Shown piece by piece: positions 43,461 to 52,658 of a stretch of 64,000 nt of DNA (position 1 is the stretch's first letter; every line of letters starts with the position of its first letter). A program made the translations under genes and the position numbers. The notes below the pieces were generated by a model, which saw nothing but the letters and a program-made list of their open reading frames with translations, was not told where the DNA came from and did not search any database. Origin of the DNA: Citrobacter koseri ATCC BAA-895 (GTDB taxonomy: Bacteria > Pseudomonadota > Gammaproteobacteria > Enterobacterales > Enterobacteriaceae); contig NC_009792.1 in assembly GCF_000018045.1 (NCBI RefSeq), positions 3,348,001 through 3,412,000 on the forward strand. Reading direction: 5' to 3'.

Positions 43461-43790
43461 ATGGCTATCAGTAAACGAGATAGAGTTATGCGCCGGTTCG
43501 CCCCATTGATGCTGGTACTGTTTTTAAGCGCCTGTAGCGTATTGCAAGGGACGCCGCAACCAGCACCGCCAGTCGCTGACCATCCTCAGGAAATTCGCCG
43601 TGACCAGACACAAGGGTTGCAGCGCCTGGGAACGGTAAGCTCAATGGTTCGGGGTTCTCCTGACGATGCTGTGGCAGAGATCAGAGCGAAAGCCGCCGCC
43701 GCTAAAGCAGATTATTACGTTATTTTATTGGTTGATGAAACCATCGTAACAGGCCAATGGTATTCGCAAGCCATCCTGTATCGTAAATAG
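43461..43790 (+). CDS. bsmA: Biofilm peroxide-resistance lipoprotein BsmA
   Basis: Outer-membrane-type lipoprotein of 109 residues. The signal peptide ends with lipobox LSAC (Cys25), followed by a proline-rich linker and a DUF1471 domain finishing in QWYSQAILYRK. E. coli BsmA (YjfO) contributes to peroxide and acid tolerance in biofilms. The residue after the lipid cysteine is Ser, fitting outer-membrane sorting. Neighbouring yjfN encodes a soluble relative. Confidence 0.94.
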   Translation: MAISKRDRVMRRFAPLMLVLFLSACSVLQGTPQPAPPVADHPQEIRRDQTQGLQRLGTVSSMVRGSPDDAVAEIRAKAAAAKADYYVILLVDETIVTGQWYSQAILYRK

Positions 43791-43920
43791 CGGAAGGTTG
43801 AAATTTAGTCAGCTTTACATTGCTTTGCGCCTCTATGCGTTTACCTGTGCACAATGAAATCATGGGATGACCGCAATGGAATGCCCTGTTGAATGCGGGG
43901 TCACGTAAAAGGAGCTGACG

Positions 43921-44196
43921 ATGAAACGATCTCTTGCCTTATCCTCACTGCTGCTTTCTGCCGGCCTGGTGAGTACGACGGCGCAGTCTGCCGAATTCGC
44001 CAGCGCGGACTGCGTAACGGGCCTGAATGAAATTGGTCTGATATCCGTGAGTAATATTTCGGGAAATCAGCAGGATGTGGAACGTATCATTGCGTTAAAA
44101 GCCGATGAGCAGGGCGCTTCGTGGTATCGGATTATCCAGATGTACGAAGAACAGCAGCCCGATAACTGGCGCGTACAAGCCATACTTTATGCGTAA
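43921..44196 (+). CDS. yjfN: YjfN, periplasmic DUF1471 protein
   Basis: Small exported protein of 91 residues: signal peptide about 1-23 (ending AQSA), then a DUF1471 domain (TGLNEIGLISVSNIS, final WRVQAILYA). E. coli YjfN has been reported to stimulate the periplasmic protease DegP; I recall this only generally. AAGGAGCTGACG precedes ATG 43921, a strong ribosome site. Confidence 0.93.
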   Translation: MKRSLALSSLLLSAGLVSTTAQSAEFASADCVTGLNEIGLISVSNISGNQQDVERIIALKADEQGASWYRIIQMYEEQQPDNWRVQAILYA

Positions 44197-44200
44197 CAGA

Positions 44201-44278
44201 TTGCCTGATGGCATAAACTTATCTGGCCTGCATCGATCGCTGGCATGATAAGCCGCGCTCGCGCCGCCATCAGGCAAA
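44201..44278. repeat. BIME-like pair between yjfN and aidB
   Basis: Inverted REP-like units TTGCCTGATGGC ... TATCTGGCCTG and ATGATAAGCC ... GCCATCAGGCAA at a converging gene junction; the sequence is more diverged than the other copies. Confidence 0.75.
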
Positions 44279-44281
44279 TCG

Positions 44282-45904
44282 TTATCGCAATCCCCCCGTT
44301 GCCCGCAGCAACAGATCATTTTGCACCTGTTCAGACAGGCGTAACACGCCGCGCGTGTCCAGCATCATTTGGCACCAGGCCTGTGCCAACGGCGGAGAAG
44401 CATAGCGCAGCATTTGCGCCCCGCAGCCGAGCAAGAACAGCTGCTGCGTTATCTCCCGCCCCTGCGCTTCATCGGGTTTGCGCAAGCGCTGTTGCAGCTG
44501 ACGTACCGCCCGATCATAATGCCGATCCTGCCCTTTGACCTCCGCAAAAGCCTCGTTGAGCAGCTCATAGACGCCGGTCTGTTTACTCAGCACCCGCAGC
44601 ACATCCAGACACATGACGTTTCCCGACCCTTCCCAGATGCTGTTGACCGGCATCTCACGATACAGGCGCGGCAGCTCGCTCTCCTCGCAATAGCCAACGC
44701 CACCGAGCACTTCCATCGCCTCGGCAACAAAGGGGATGCCGCTTTTGCAAATAGCAAACTTCGCGGCTGGCGTGAACAAACGCGCCCGGAGCGCTTCTTT
44801 CGGGTCGCCACGACGATCCCACGCACGAGCCAGACGAAACAGCAGCGCCGTCTGGCCTTCAAGCTGGAGCGCCATACGACTTAAAACCTGCCGCATCATG
44901 GGCTGATCAATCAAAGACTTGCCGAACACCTGCCGCTGATGCGCGTGGTAAATCGCCACGGAAAACGCCCGGCGCATCATACTATGACTGCCCAACGCGC
45001 AATCAAAGCGGGTCATCCCTCCCATCTTCAGTATGTGACGAATCCCCTCGCCTTCCTCACCCAGTAGCCAGCCTACCGCATCCTGAAACTCAACCTCGCA
45101 ACTGGCATTAGAGCGGTTGCCCAGTTTGTCTTTCAACCGCTCAAGGCGAACGCCGTTTCGCTGCCCGTCAGGCAAAAAACGCGGGACAAAAAAGCAGGAT
45201 AATCCGCCTTTCGTCTGCGCCAGCACCAGGTGCGCGTCGCTTTGCGGCACGGAGAAAAACCATTTATGCCCCACCAGGCGCCAGGCGCCGTCGTCCAGTC
45301 GCTCTGCCCGGGTGGTGTTACTCAGCACATCGGAGCCGCCCTGCTTTTCCGTCATGCCCATGCCAATCAGCAGGCCGCGTTTTTGCCCACCGGGCAGGAG
45401 GTGTGAATCATAGCGATCGCTGCGTAACGGCGTTAACCAGTCGTGGAAGGGGGATGGCAGCATCTGTAGCAGCAGCGGCGTGGCGGCAAAAGTCATCGTA
45501 ACTGGACACAACGTACCCGCTTCCACCTGCGCATGCAGCATAAAACGCGCAGCCCGCGCGACAAACGCCCCCTGCCTGGCGTTCTCTTCCCAGGCCAGAT
45601 TATGCACACGGTTAGCGCACAGGCCCTGCATCAGCAGATGCCAGGCGGGATGAAAACGAACATCGTCCAGCCGCTGCCCTTGTGGATCGTAACGTAGCAG
45701 TTCAGGTGGAAAGGCGTTCGCCAGCCGCCCCAGCTCCAGCGACTCCGCAGTGCCCAATTGTTGACCGATGCTGGCGAGAAGATCGCTGTCCCAGCCCGCG
45801 CCTTCACGGGCGACCGCCTCGCAAAGCGCGCCATCAGACAGGAATAAATTGCTGTTGTTGAGCGGTGCCGGTTGGTTAAAAACGGTATGCGTTTGCCAGT
45901 GCAT
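44282..45904 (-). CDS. aidB: Adaptive-response protein AidB (acyl-CoA dehydrogenase family)
   Basis: FAD-containing DNA-associated protein of 540 residues, part of the Ada response to alkylating agents, thought to shield AT-rich upstream DNA from alkylation damage. Acyl-CoA dehydrogenase motifs: GMGMTEKQGGSDV (about 193-205), WFFSVP and the C-terminal helical domain. ATG at 45904 follows GGAGG; the frame opens ten codons upstream. In E. coli K-12 six yjf genes lie between rlmB and aidB, here only 117 bp. Confidence 0.96.
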   Translation of the reverse strand: MHWQTHTVFNQPAPLNNSNLFLSDGALCEAVAREGAGWDSDLLASIGQQLGTAESLELGRLANAFPPELLRYDPQGQRLDDVRFHPAWHLLMQGLCANRVHNLAWEENARQGAFVARAARFMLHAQVEAGTLCPVTMTFAATPLLLQMLPSPFHDWLTPLRSDRYDSHLLPGGQKRGLLIGMGMTEKQGGSDVLSNTTRAERLDDGAWRLVGHKWFFSVPQSDAHLVLAQTKGGLSCFFVPRFLPDGQRNGVRLERLKDKLGNRSNASCEVEFQDAVGWLLGEEGEGIRHILKMGGMTRFDCALGSHSMMRRAFSVAIYHAHQRQVFGKSLIDQPMMRQVLSRMALQLEGQTALLFRLARAWDRRGDPKEALRARLFTPAAKFAICKSGIPFVAEAMEVLGGVGYCEESELPRLYREMPVNSIWEGSGNVMCLDVLRVLSKQTGVYELLNEAFAEVKGQDRHYDRAVRQLQQRLRKPDEAQGREITQQLFLLGCGAQMLRYASPPLAQAWCQMMLDTRGVLRLSEQVQNDLLLRATGGLR

Positions 45905-45978
45905 TGTGTTTCCCTCCGTCAATGGCAGTCGCATTAAGTATGGTCAGCCTGCGGGGGACACGCCTGGGATAACGGTCA

Positions 45979-46005
45979 CAAAAAAGCCATCCCGAGGGAT
46001 GGCTT
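45979..46005 (-). terminator. Terminator of the nsrR-rnr-rlmB operon
   Basis: Minus-strand stem AAGCCATCC / GGATGGCTT with a short loop and TTTTTT tail, 17 bp after the rlmB stop codon. Confidence 0.85.
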
Positions 46006-46021
46006 CATCAGTCAAAAGCGC

Positions 46022-46753
46022 TTAGCTGCGCTGTCGCACCGCTTCAAACAAGCAGATCCCGGTCGCGACGGAGACGTTCAGCGACGACACGCTGCCCGCC
46101 ATCGGAATGCTGATCAGCTCATCACAGTGCTCGCGGGTCAGACGACGCATCCCTTCGCCTTCAGCGCCCATCACCAGCGCCATCCGGCCGGTCATTTTGC
46201 TCTGGAACAGCGTATGGTCAGCTTCGCCCGCCGTACCGACAATCCAGATATTCTCTTCCTGCAACAGACGCATGGTACGCGCCAGGTTGGTCACACGGAT
46301 CAGCGGCACGCTTTCGGCTGCGCCGCAGGCCACCTTTTTCGCCGTTGCATTAAGCTGTGCAGAACGATCTTTCGGCACAATGACCGCATGTACGCCAGCG
46401 GCGTCTGCGCTACGCAGACAGGCGCCGAGGTTATGCGGATCGGTCACGCCGTCGAGGATCAGCAGGAAGGGATTGTCGAACTTCGCGATCAGATCAGGAA
46501 GATCGTTTTCCTGATACTGGCGTCCCGGCTTCACGCGCGCAATGATCCCCTGATGTACCGCACCCTCGCTTTTTTCATCAAGATACTGGCGGTTCGCCAG
46601 TTGGATCACCACGCCCTGCGCTTCCAGCGCATGGATCAGCGGCAGCAGGCGTTTATCTTCCCGCCCTTTCAGAATAAAGACGTCCTGAAAGCGCTCTGGC
46701 GCACGTTCCAGCAGAGCCTGCACCGCGTGGATGCCGTAAATCATTTCACTCAT
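46022..46753 (-). CDS. rlmB: 23S rRNA (guanosine-2251-2'-O)-methyltransferase
   Basis: SPOUT-family ribose methyltransferase of 243 residues acting on G2251 in the P-loop of 23S rRNA. An N-terminal SpoU_sub_bind domain (about 3-80) is followed by the knotted catalytic domain with DGVTDPHNLGACLRSA, VMGAEGEGMRRL and ISIPMAGSVSSLNVSVA. It is downstream of rnr, with a REP element in the 93-bp gap. Confidence 0.97.
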   Translation of the reverse strand: MSEMIYGIHAVQALLERAPERFQDVFILKGREDKRLLPLIHALEAQGVVIQLANRQYLDEKSEGAVHQGIIARVKPGRQYQENDLPDLIAKFDNPFLLILDGVTDPHNLGACLRSADAAGVHAVIVPKDRSAQLNATAKKVACGAAESVPLIRVTNLARTMRLLQEENIWIVGTAGEADHTLFQSKMTGRMALVMGAEGEGMRRLTREHCDELISIPMAGSVSSLNVSVATGICLFEAVRQRS

Positions 46754-46776
46754 TGATGGTTCTCATTGATCAATTT

Positions 46777-46808
46777 TGCCGGGCGGCGCGATGCCTGCCC
46801 GGTCTACA
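46777..46808. repeat. REP element between rnr and rlmB
   Basis: Single REP-like unit TTGCCGGGCGGCGCGATGCC ... TGCCCGGTCTAC inside the nsrR-rnr-rlmB operon, where it could stabilise the rnr part of the mRNA. Confidence 0.65.
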
Positions 46809-46846
46809 GTACAAACGCCCTCTCCACGCAGGGGGAGAGGGGGAAA

Positions 46847-49279
46847 TTACTCAGCTGACTTTTTCTTCGCCGCGCGCTTCGCTTTTGTCGCGGCAGCGAT
46901 TTTCTGCGTCTTTGCCGATGGATTTTTGGCTTTCTTCTCTTTCTTCGCCTTACCTTTCGCTTTCTCGCCGCGGAAGGCGCTATCCGGTTCGAAATTCACC
47001 TTTTTGCCCACCTGACGACGCTTACCGGCATTTTTAGCCGTTTCGCCTCTTTTCGCTTTCTCACGCGCGGTTTTACCGACGTTGCGCGGGGCGCGTTCGC
47101 TGGAGATCAGGCTAAAGTCAATTTTACGCTCATCCATATTGACCGCTTCGACGCGGACTTCCACGCGGTCGCCCAGACGGTAGGTCTGGCCGCTGGATTC
47201 CCCCATCAGACGCTGCCCTACCTGATCGAAACGGTAGTAATCGTTGTCCAGCGAAGAGACGTGTACCAGACCATCAATAAACAGTTCATCCAGACGAACA
47301 AAGAAGCCGAACCCGGTTACGCTGGAAATCACCCCTTTAAAGACGTTCCCCACCTGATCCAGCATGAAGTCACACTTCAGCCAGTCAGAGACGTCGCGCG
47401 TGGCTTCGTCAGCACGGCGCTCGGTCATAGAACAGTGCTGGCCCAGTTGCAGCATCTCTTCCATCGAATAGTGGTAGCCGCCCGTTTCCGTCGTGTTGCC
47501 CTTATGCCCTTGCTCATGCGCCAGCAGATACTTAATGGCACGGTGCAGCGACAGGTCAGGATAACGGCGGATCGGCGAGGTAAAGTGCGCGTAAGACTGC
47601 AATGCCAGACCAAAGTGGCCACGGTTTTCTGGATCGTAAATTGCCTGTTTCATTGAGCGCAGCAGCATGGTTTGCAGCATTTCCGCGTCAGGCCTGTCGG
47701 CAATCGACTCCAGCAGCTCCGCATAATCACGCGGTTCCGGCTTATTGCCGCCCGGCAATTCCAGCCCCAGCTCCGCCAGAACGGAACGGAAGGAGGTAAT
47801 CGCCTCGGTGCTCGGCTTGTCGTGGATACGGAACAGCGCAGGCTCTTTGGCTTTCTCAACGAATCGCGCCGCCGAGATATTCGCCAGAATCATGCATTCT
47901 TCGATCAGCTTGTGTGCGTCATTACGCTGCGTCTGCTCGATACGTTCAATGCGACGTTCAGCATTGAAGATAAACTTCGCTTCTTCGCTTTCAAATGAGA
48001 TGCCGCCACGCTCTTCGCGGGCGTTATCCAGCACTTTGTAGAGGTTATGCAGCTCTTCGATGTGCCTGACCAGCGGCGCATACTGCTCGCGCAGGTCCTG
48101 GTCGCCCTGTAGCATATGCCAGACTTTGGTATACGTCAGGCGCGCATGGGAACTCATCACTGCTTCGTAGAATTTATAGCCGGTTAAACGCCCTTTTGAT
48201 GAAACGGTCATTTCGCAGACCATACACAGGCGGTCAACCTGTGGATTCAGCGAACACAGGCCATTGGAGAGCACTTCCGGCAGCATCGGCACAACCTGCG
48301 ACGGGAAATAGACCGACGTCCCACGGTTGCGCGCTTCGCGATCCAGCGGCGTTGGCGGACGCACGTAATAACTTACGTCAGCGATAGCCACCCACAGGCG
48401 CCAGCCGCCACCGCGTTTCTTCTCGCAGTAAACCGCATCGTCAAAGTCACGGGCGTCTTCGCCATCAATCGTCACCAGGGGTAAGTCGCGCAGATCCACA
48501 CGGCCTGCTTTCGCCTCTTCCGGCACTTCTTCTTTCAGACCGGCGATCTGCTGTTCTACCGCCTGCGGCCAGATATAAGGAATTTCATGGGTGCGCAGCG
48601 CCATATCGACAGCCATGCCAGTGCCCATGTTATCGCCGAGAACCTCAACGATTTTACCGACCGCTTTAGTGCGGCGGGTCGGGCGCTGGGTGAGTTCCAC
48701 CACCACCACAAAGCCCATGCGCGCGCCCATCACCTCTTCAGGCGGGATCAGGATGTCGAAGCTCAGACGGCTATCGTCCGGCACCACAAAGCCCACGCCC
48801 GCATCGGTAAAGTAACGACCGACAATCTGGCTGGTTTTCGGCACCAGAACGCGCACGATACGCGCTTCGCGGCGGCCTTTACGATCGGCCCCCAGCGGCT
48901 GCGCCAGTACCTGATCGCCATGAATGCAGGTTTTCATCTGCTCACTGGAGAGATACAGGTCATCTTTACGTCCTTCGACACGCAAAAAGCCGTAGCCATC
49001 ACGGTGGCCGATAACGGTACCTTTCAGCAGGTCGAGGCGTTCCGGCAGCGCATAGCACTGGCGGCGGGTAAAGACCAGCTGTCCGTCGCGTTCCATCGCG
49101 CGCAGACGGCGGCGCAGGGCTTCCTGCTGCTCTTCACCTTCAATGTTCAGTTCCGCAGCCAACTCATCACGGTTGGCTGGTTTTTCACGTTTTGTTAAAT
49201 GTTCGAGGATAAATTCCCGGCTCGGGATAGGGTTAGCGTATTTTTCAGCTTCACGTTCCAGGAAAGGATCTTGTGACAT
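46847..49279 (-). CDS. rnr: Exoribonuclease R
   Basis: 3'-to-5' exoribonuclease of the RNB/RNase II family, 810 residues, able to digest structured RNA and needed for rRNA quality control, trans-translation and cold growth. In order: N-terminal winged helix, two cold-shock OB domains, RNB domain with catalytic aspartates (DGEDARDFDDAV near 270-281), S1 domain (about 640-725) and a lysine/alanine-rich tail (about 730-810). ATG at 49279 with GAGGAA upstream; an in-frame ATG at 49321 lies in nsrR. It is cotranscribed with nsrR (38-bp gap). Confidence 0.97.
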   Translation of the reverse strand: MSQDPFLEREAEKYANPIPSREFILEHLTKREKPANRDELAAELNIEGEEQQEALRRRLRAMERDGQLVFTRRQCYALPERLDLLKGTVIGHRDGYGFLRVEGRKDDLYLSSEQMKTCIHGDQVLAQPLGADRKGRREARIVRVLVPKTSQIVGRYFTDAGVGFVVPDDSRLSFDILIPPEEVMGARMGFVVVVELTQRPTRRTKAVGKIVEVLGDNMGTGMAVDMALRTHEIPYIWPQAVEQQIAGLKEEVPEEAKAGRVDLRDLPLVTIDGEDARDFDDAVYCEKKRGGGWRLWVAIADVSYYVRPPTPLDREARNRGTSVYFPSQVVPMLPEVLSNGLCSLNPQVDRLCMVCEMTVSSKGRLTGYKFYEAVMSSHARLTYTKVWHMLQGDQDLREQYAPLVRHIEELHNLYKVLDNAREERGGISFESEEAKFIFNAERRIERIEQTQRNDAHKLIEECMILANISAARFVEKAKEPALFRIHDKPSTEAITSFRSVLAELGLELPGGNKPEPRDYAELLESIADRPDAEMLQTMLLRSMKQAIYDPENRGHFGLALQSYAHFTSPIRRYPDLSLHRAIKYLLAHEQGHKGNTTETGGYHYSMEEMLQLGQHCSMTERRADEATRDVSDWLKCDFMLDQVGNVFKGVISSVTGFGFFVRLDELFIDGLVHVSSLDNDYYRFDQVGQRLMGESSGQTYRLGDRVEVRVEAVNMDERKIDFSLISSERAPRNVGKTAREKAKRGETAKNAGKRRQVGKKVNFEPDSAFRGEKAKGKAKKEKKAKNPSAKTQKIAAATKAKRAAKKKSAE

Positions 49280-49317
49280 GGCGGTTCCTCCGTTGTCAGC
49301 TCTGATGAAGATTTTCG

Positions 49318-49743
49318 TCACTCCACCAGCAATAATTTATAAAGCGGTTGATTCTCTTCAACCAAATCGGCAAGCGTGTAGTTATCCAGTTCCTTGAGAA
49401 AACTTTGCACGGCCTTCGAAAGTGCCTGCTTGAGTCGGCAGGCAGGAGTAATGTGGCAAAATTCGCTGCTGCAATTTACCAGAGATAAAGGTTCCAGCTC
49501 ACGAACCACATCACCGATAACAATAACATTAGCCGGTTTACCCAGGCGGATACCGCCATTTTTTCCTCGAATAGCAGTAACGAAGCCCGCCCGGCTAAGT
49601 TGATTGATTATTTTGACCATATGATTACGGGACACGCCGTAGACTTCTGTCACCTCAGAAATACTGGTCATACGTCCTTCGGGTAGCGACGCCATATAGA
49701 TTAGCGCACGTAATCCGTAATCGGTGAAACTCGTTAACTGCAC
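49318..49743 (-). CDS. nsrR: Nitric-oxide-sensing repressor NsrR
   Basis: Rrf2-family repressor of 141 residues. A winged helix-turn-helix (about 1-65) is followed by the Fe-S cluster cysteines Cys91, Cys96 and Cys102 (NCSSEFCHITPAC). Nitric oxide destroys or nitrosylates the cluster and releases DNA. A direct target, ytfE, with a perfect NsrR box, lies in the same window. First gene of nsrR-rnr-rlmB. Confidence 0.97.
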   Translation of the reverse strand: MQLTSFTDYGLRALIYMASLPEGRMTSISEVTEVYGVSRNHMVKIINQLSRAGFVTAIRGKNGGIRLGKPANVIVIGDVVRELEPLSLVNCSSEFCHITPACRLKQALSKAVQSFLKELDNYTLADLVEENQPLYKLLLVE

Positions 49744-49876
49744 ATCAACCTCAGGAAAAGGGGAAAACGGGATAAACCAGGTTGTATTAATTACATTGAT
49801 GATAAACCAGCCACCAGCCAGGTCGCTAATTTATTTCAGTTCGGGAAGGAAAAAAGCGAGGATCTTACGCTGTATT

Positions 49877-49953
49877 AAGCCGGATGGCGGCGAAAAGCGC
49901 CTTATCCGGCCTACAGTGTGAACAGGTCTGATAAGCGCAGCACCATCAGGCAC
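49877..49953. repeat. BIME between nsrR and purA
   Basis: REP units AGCCGGATGGCGGCGAAAAGC ... TATCCGGCCTAC and GTCTGATAAGCGCAGCACC ... ATCAGGCA, located downstream of purA. Confidence 0.8.
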
Positions 49954-49970
49954 TGCGCCATGACCCCAAA

Positions 49971-51269
49971 TTATGCGTCAAACGGGTCACGCAGAATCAT
50001 CGTTTCAGTACGGTCCGGGCCGGTAGAAATAATATCAATCGGCACGCCGGTCAGTTCTTCGATACGTTTGATGTAGTTCAGCGCCGCCTGCGGCAGGCCG
50101 CTGCGATCCTTCACGCCAAAGGTGGACTCAGACCAACCCGGCATGGTTTCGTAGATCGGCTCGATGCCTTCCCAGTCATCCGCTGCCAGCGGTGTGGTGG
50201 TCACTTCACGGCCATCCGGCATACGGTAAGCCACGCAGATTTTCACCTCTTCCAGACCGTCCAGCACGTCCAGTTTGGTCAGGCAGAAGCCAGACAAGGA
50301 GTTGATCTGCACCGCACGGCGCACAGCAACGGAGTCCAGCCAGCCGGTACGACGACGACGACCGGTGGTGGCACCGTATTCGTTACCCTGCTTGCACAGG
50401 AACTCGCCGGTGTCATCAAACAGCTCAGTCGGGAACGGACCCGCGCCCACGCGAGTGGAGTAAGCTTTGATGATACCCAGAACGTAGTCCACATAACGCG
50501 GCCCCAGGCCAGAACCGGTCGCTACGCCACCCGCAGTGGTGTTAGAGGAGGTAACGTACGGATAAGTACCGTGGTCGATATCCAGCAGCGTACCCTGCGC
50601 GCCTTCGAACATGACGAAATCGCCACGCTTACGCGCCTGGTCCAGCAGATCGGAAACATCAACAACCATAGAGGTCAGGATGTCGGCAATTGCCATCACA
50701 TCATCCAGCACTTTCTGGTAGTCAACAGCTTCCACTTTGTAGAAGTTCACCAGCTGGAAGTTGTGATATTCCATCACTTCTTTCAGTTTTACAGCGAAGG
50801 TAGCTTTATCGAACAGATCGCCAACGCGCAGACCGCGACGAGCCACTTTGTCTTCATAAGCCGGGCCGATACCACGACCGGTGGTGCCGATCGCTTTCGC
50901 GCCACGCGCTTTCTCACGCGCGTTATCCAGCGCAACGTGATAATCAAGGATCAGCGGACAGGCTTCAGACAGCAGCAGGCGCTCACGGACAGGGATACCA
51001 CGGTCTTCCAGTCCTTTCATCTCTTTCATCAGCGCAGCCGGAGACAGCACAACGCCGTTACCGATGATGCTGGTAACATTCTCACGAAGAATACCTGATG
51101 GAATAAGATGGAGGACGGTTTTTTCACCGTTGATTACGAGAGTATGGCCTGCGTTGTGACCGCCCTGGTAGCGTACAACATATTTAGCCCGTTCAGTCAG
51201 AAGATCGACGATCTTTCCTTTACCTTCGTCACCCCATTGGGTGCCCAGTACGACGACGTTGTTACCCAT
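49971..51269 (-). CDS. purA: Adenylosuccinate synthetase
   Basis: First committed step of AMP synthesis: IMP + aspartate + GTP to adenylosuccinate. It has 432 residues. The GTP-binding loop is GDEGKGKI (13-20, catalytic Asp14), with HNAGHT near 39-44 and GTTGRGIGP near 127-135. ATG at 51269. A PurR-like box lies in the 5' region and a -10 (TAGAAT) upstream. Separated from yjeT by 102 bp. Confidence 0.98.
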   Translation of the reverse strand: MGNNVVVLGTQWGDEGKGKIVDLLTERAKYVVRYQGGHNAGHTLVINGEKTVLHLIPSGILRENVTSIIGNGVVLSPAALMKEMKGLEDRGIPVRERLLLSEACPLILDYHVALDNAREKARGAKAIGTTGRGIGPAYEDKVARRGLRVGDLFDKATFAVKLKEVMEYHNFQLVNFYKVEAVDYQKVLDDVMAIADILTSMVVDVSDLLDQARKRGDFVMFEGAQGTLLDIDHGTYPYVTSSNTTAGGVATGSGLGPRYVDYVLGIIKAYSTRVGAGPFPTELFDDTGEFLCKQGNEYGATTGRRRRTGWLDSVAVRRAVQINSLSGFCLTKLDVLDGLEEVKICVAYRMPDGREVTTTPLAADDWEGIEPIYETMPGWSESTFGVKDRSGLPQAALNYIKRIEELTGVPIDIISTGPDRTETMILRDPFDA

Positions 51270-51275
51270 TTTTCA

Positions 51276-51291
51276 AAATCACCGTTTGCTT
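51276..51291 (-). promoter_or_regulatory. PurR-box-like sequence in the purA leader
   Basis: Minus strand AAGCAAACGGTGATTT resembles the PurR box ACGCAAACGTTTTCGT in its first half (8 of 9 bases) but is weaker in the second. It lies between a likely -10 (TAGAAT, 51300-51305) and the start codon. purA is a known PurR target in E. coli. Confidence 0.5.
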
Positions 51292-51371
51292 AAAAATGGA
51301 TTCTACCATCGCTTTTTCAGATATACAGCACTTTTTGCATGCTAAGATCGGCAAATACGACTACTTTTTGA

Positions 51372-51569
51372 TCAGCCAATCGTTTTCCTCAACATGTAGT
51401 AGACAACAACTCCGGCAACCACAAGACCGCCGCCAAAACGACGTAAAACATTTTCCGGCAGTTGCGTCATGGCAGAGATCATTTTCTTCCAGGCGCGGGG
51501 ATACAGCATCGGGCCTAAACCTTCCAGCACCAAAACGAGGGCAAGCGCCAGCCAGATAGTTGAATTCAT
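51372..51569 (-). CDS. yjeT: YjeT, small inner-membrane protein (DUF2065)
   Basis: Inner-membrane protein of 65 residues with two hydrophobic helices (about 4-24 and 44-61) joined by a basic loop (RAWKKMISAM). Function unknown; conserved in position between hflC and purA. ATG at 51569 gives the conserved N-terminus NSTIWLALALVLVLEGLGPM. Confidence 0.94.
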   Translation of the reverse strand: MNSTIWLALALVLVLEGLGPMLYPRAWKKMISAMTQLPENVLRRFGGGLVVAGVVVYYMLRKTIG

Positions 51570-51584
51570 CCATCGTCCTTATAT

Positions 51585-51625
51585 AAAAAGAAAACCACCG
51601 CCTCCCTGAGGATGCCGGTGGTTTT
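51585..51625 (-). terminator. Terminator after hflC
   Basis: Ten-base-pair stem (51616-51625 with 51591-51600: AAAACCACCG and its complement), a 15-nt loop and a T-rich tail on the minus strand (TTTTCTTTTT). It closes the nnr-...-hflC superoperon. Confidence 0.85.
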
Positions 51626-51651
51626 GTTCATCTAAAACCGTTGATACGATT

Positions 51652-52656
51652 TTAACGTGTTGCCGTATTCGGTGTCTTCATGTAACGGAAGAAATCGCTG
51701 TCCGGGCTCATGATCATCACGTCCTGATTGCCTTCGAAGCTCTTCTCGTAAGCACGCAGGCTACGGATGAAGGCGTAGAAGTCCGGGTCCTGACTGAAGG
51801 CATCGGCAAACAGTTTCGCGGCTTCGGCATCACCTTCACCACGCGAAATGCGGCCCTGACGCTCGGCTTCCGCCAGCGTTCTGGTCACTTCATAGTCGGC
51901 GGTCGCGCGCAGTTTCTCCGCTTCTTCCTGACCCTGTGAACGGTGACGACGGGCTACCGCTTCACGCTCGGCGCGCATACGGTTGTAAATCGCCTCGGAT
52001 ACTTCGGTCGGCAGGTTGATCTGCTTGATACGCACATCCACCACTTCGATACCTAACGCCGCCATACTGTTCGGGTTGATCACCGGCACTTTGCCATTGG
52101 TTTCTGCCGCAACGCGTTCAGCCGCTTCGGCAATCGCGCTATCCGCCGCCGGAGTCGCCACTTCATCTTCCGTTCCCGCAGAACCGGAGTTCAGCGCGTC
52201 ACGCACTTCCAGCGTTAAACGGCCACGGGAATCGGTCACGATGTCTTTCACATCCAGACGACCAATCTCAGAGCGCAAACGGTCAGAGAACTTACGTTTC
52301 AGCAGCACTTCGGCCTGAGAAACATCGCCGCCGCCTGTCGCCAGGTAGTAACGGCTGAAATCGCTGATGCGCCATTTGATGTAGGAGTCAACGATCAGGT
52401 CTTTTTTCTCTTTGGTTACAAAGCGATCGGCCTGGTTGTCCATCGTCTGGATACGCGCATCAAGCGTTTTCACCGACTCAATGAACGGGATCTTAAAGTG
52501 CAGGCCCGGCTCATAAACCAGCGGTTTGTTTTCATCGTCACGCAGAACTTTACCGAAACGCAGCGTAATTCCGCGCTCGCCTTCTTTGACAACAAAGACA
52601 GACATGTACAGCACTACCAGCACGATGATGATAATCGCAATAACTGACTTACGCAT
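51652..52656 (-). CDS. hflC: HflC, modulator of FtsH protease
   Basis: SPFH/prohibitin-family membrane protein of 334 residues. One N-terminal transmembrane helix (about 4-23) is followed by a large periplasmic SPFH domain. With HflK it forms a cage around FtsH hexamers and restrains degradation of membrane substrates and lambda CII. It begins 2 bp after hflK, so the subunits are made together. Confidence 0.97.
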   Translation of the reverse strand: MRKSVIAIIIIVLVVLYMSVFVVKEGERGITLRFGKVLRDDENKPLVYEPGLHFKIPFIESVKTLDARIQTMDNQADRFVTKEKKDLIVDSYIKWRISDFSRYYLATGGGDVSQAEVLLKRKFSDRLRSEIGRLDVKDIVTDSRGRLTLEVRDALNSGSAGTEDEVATPAADSAIAEAAERVAAETNGKVPVINPNSMAALGIEVVDVRIKQINLPTEVSEAIYNRMRAEREAVARRHRSQGQEEAEKLRATADYEVTRTLAEAERQGRISRGEGDAEAAKLFADAFSQDPDFYAFIRSLRAYEKSFEGNQDVMIMSPDSDFFRYMKTPNTATR

Positions 52657-52658
52657 CG

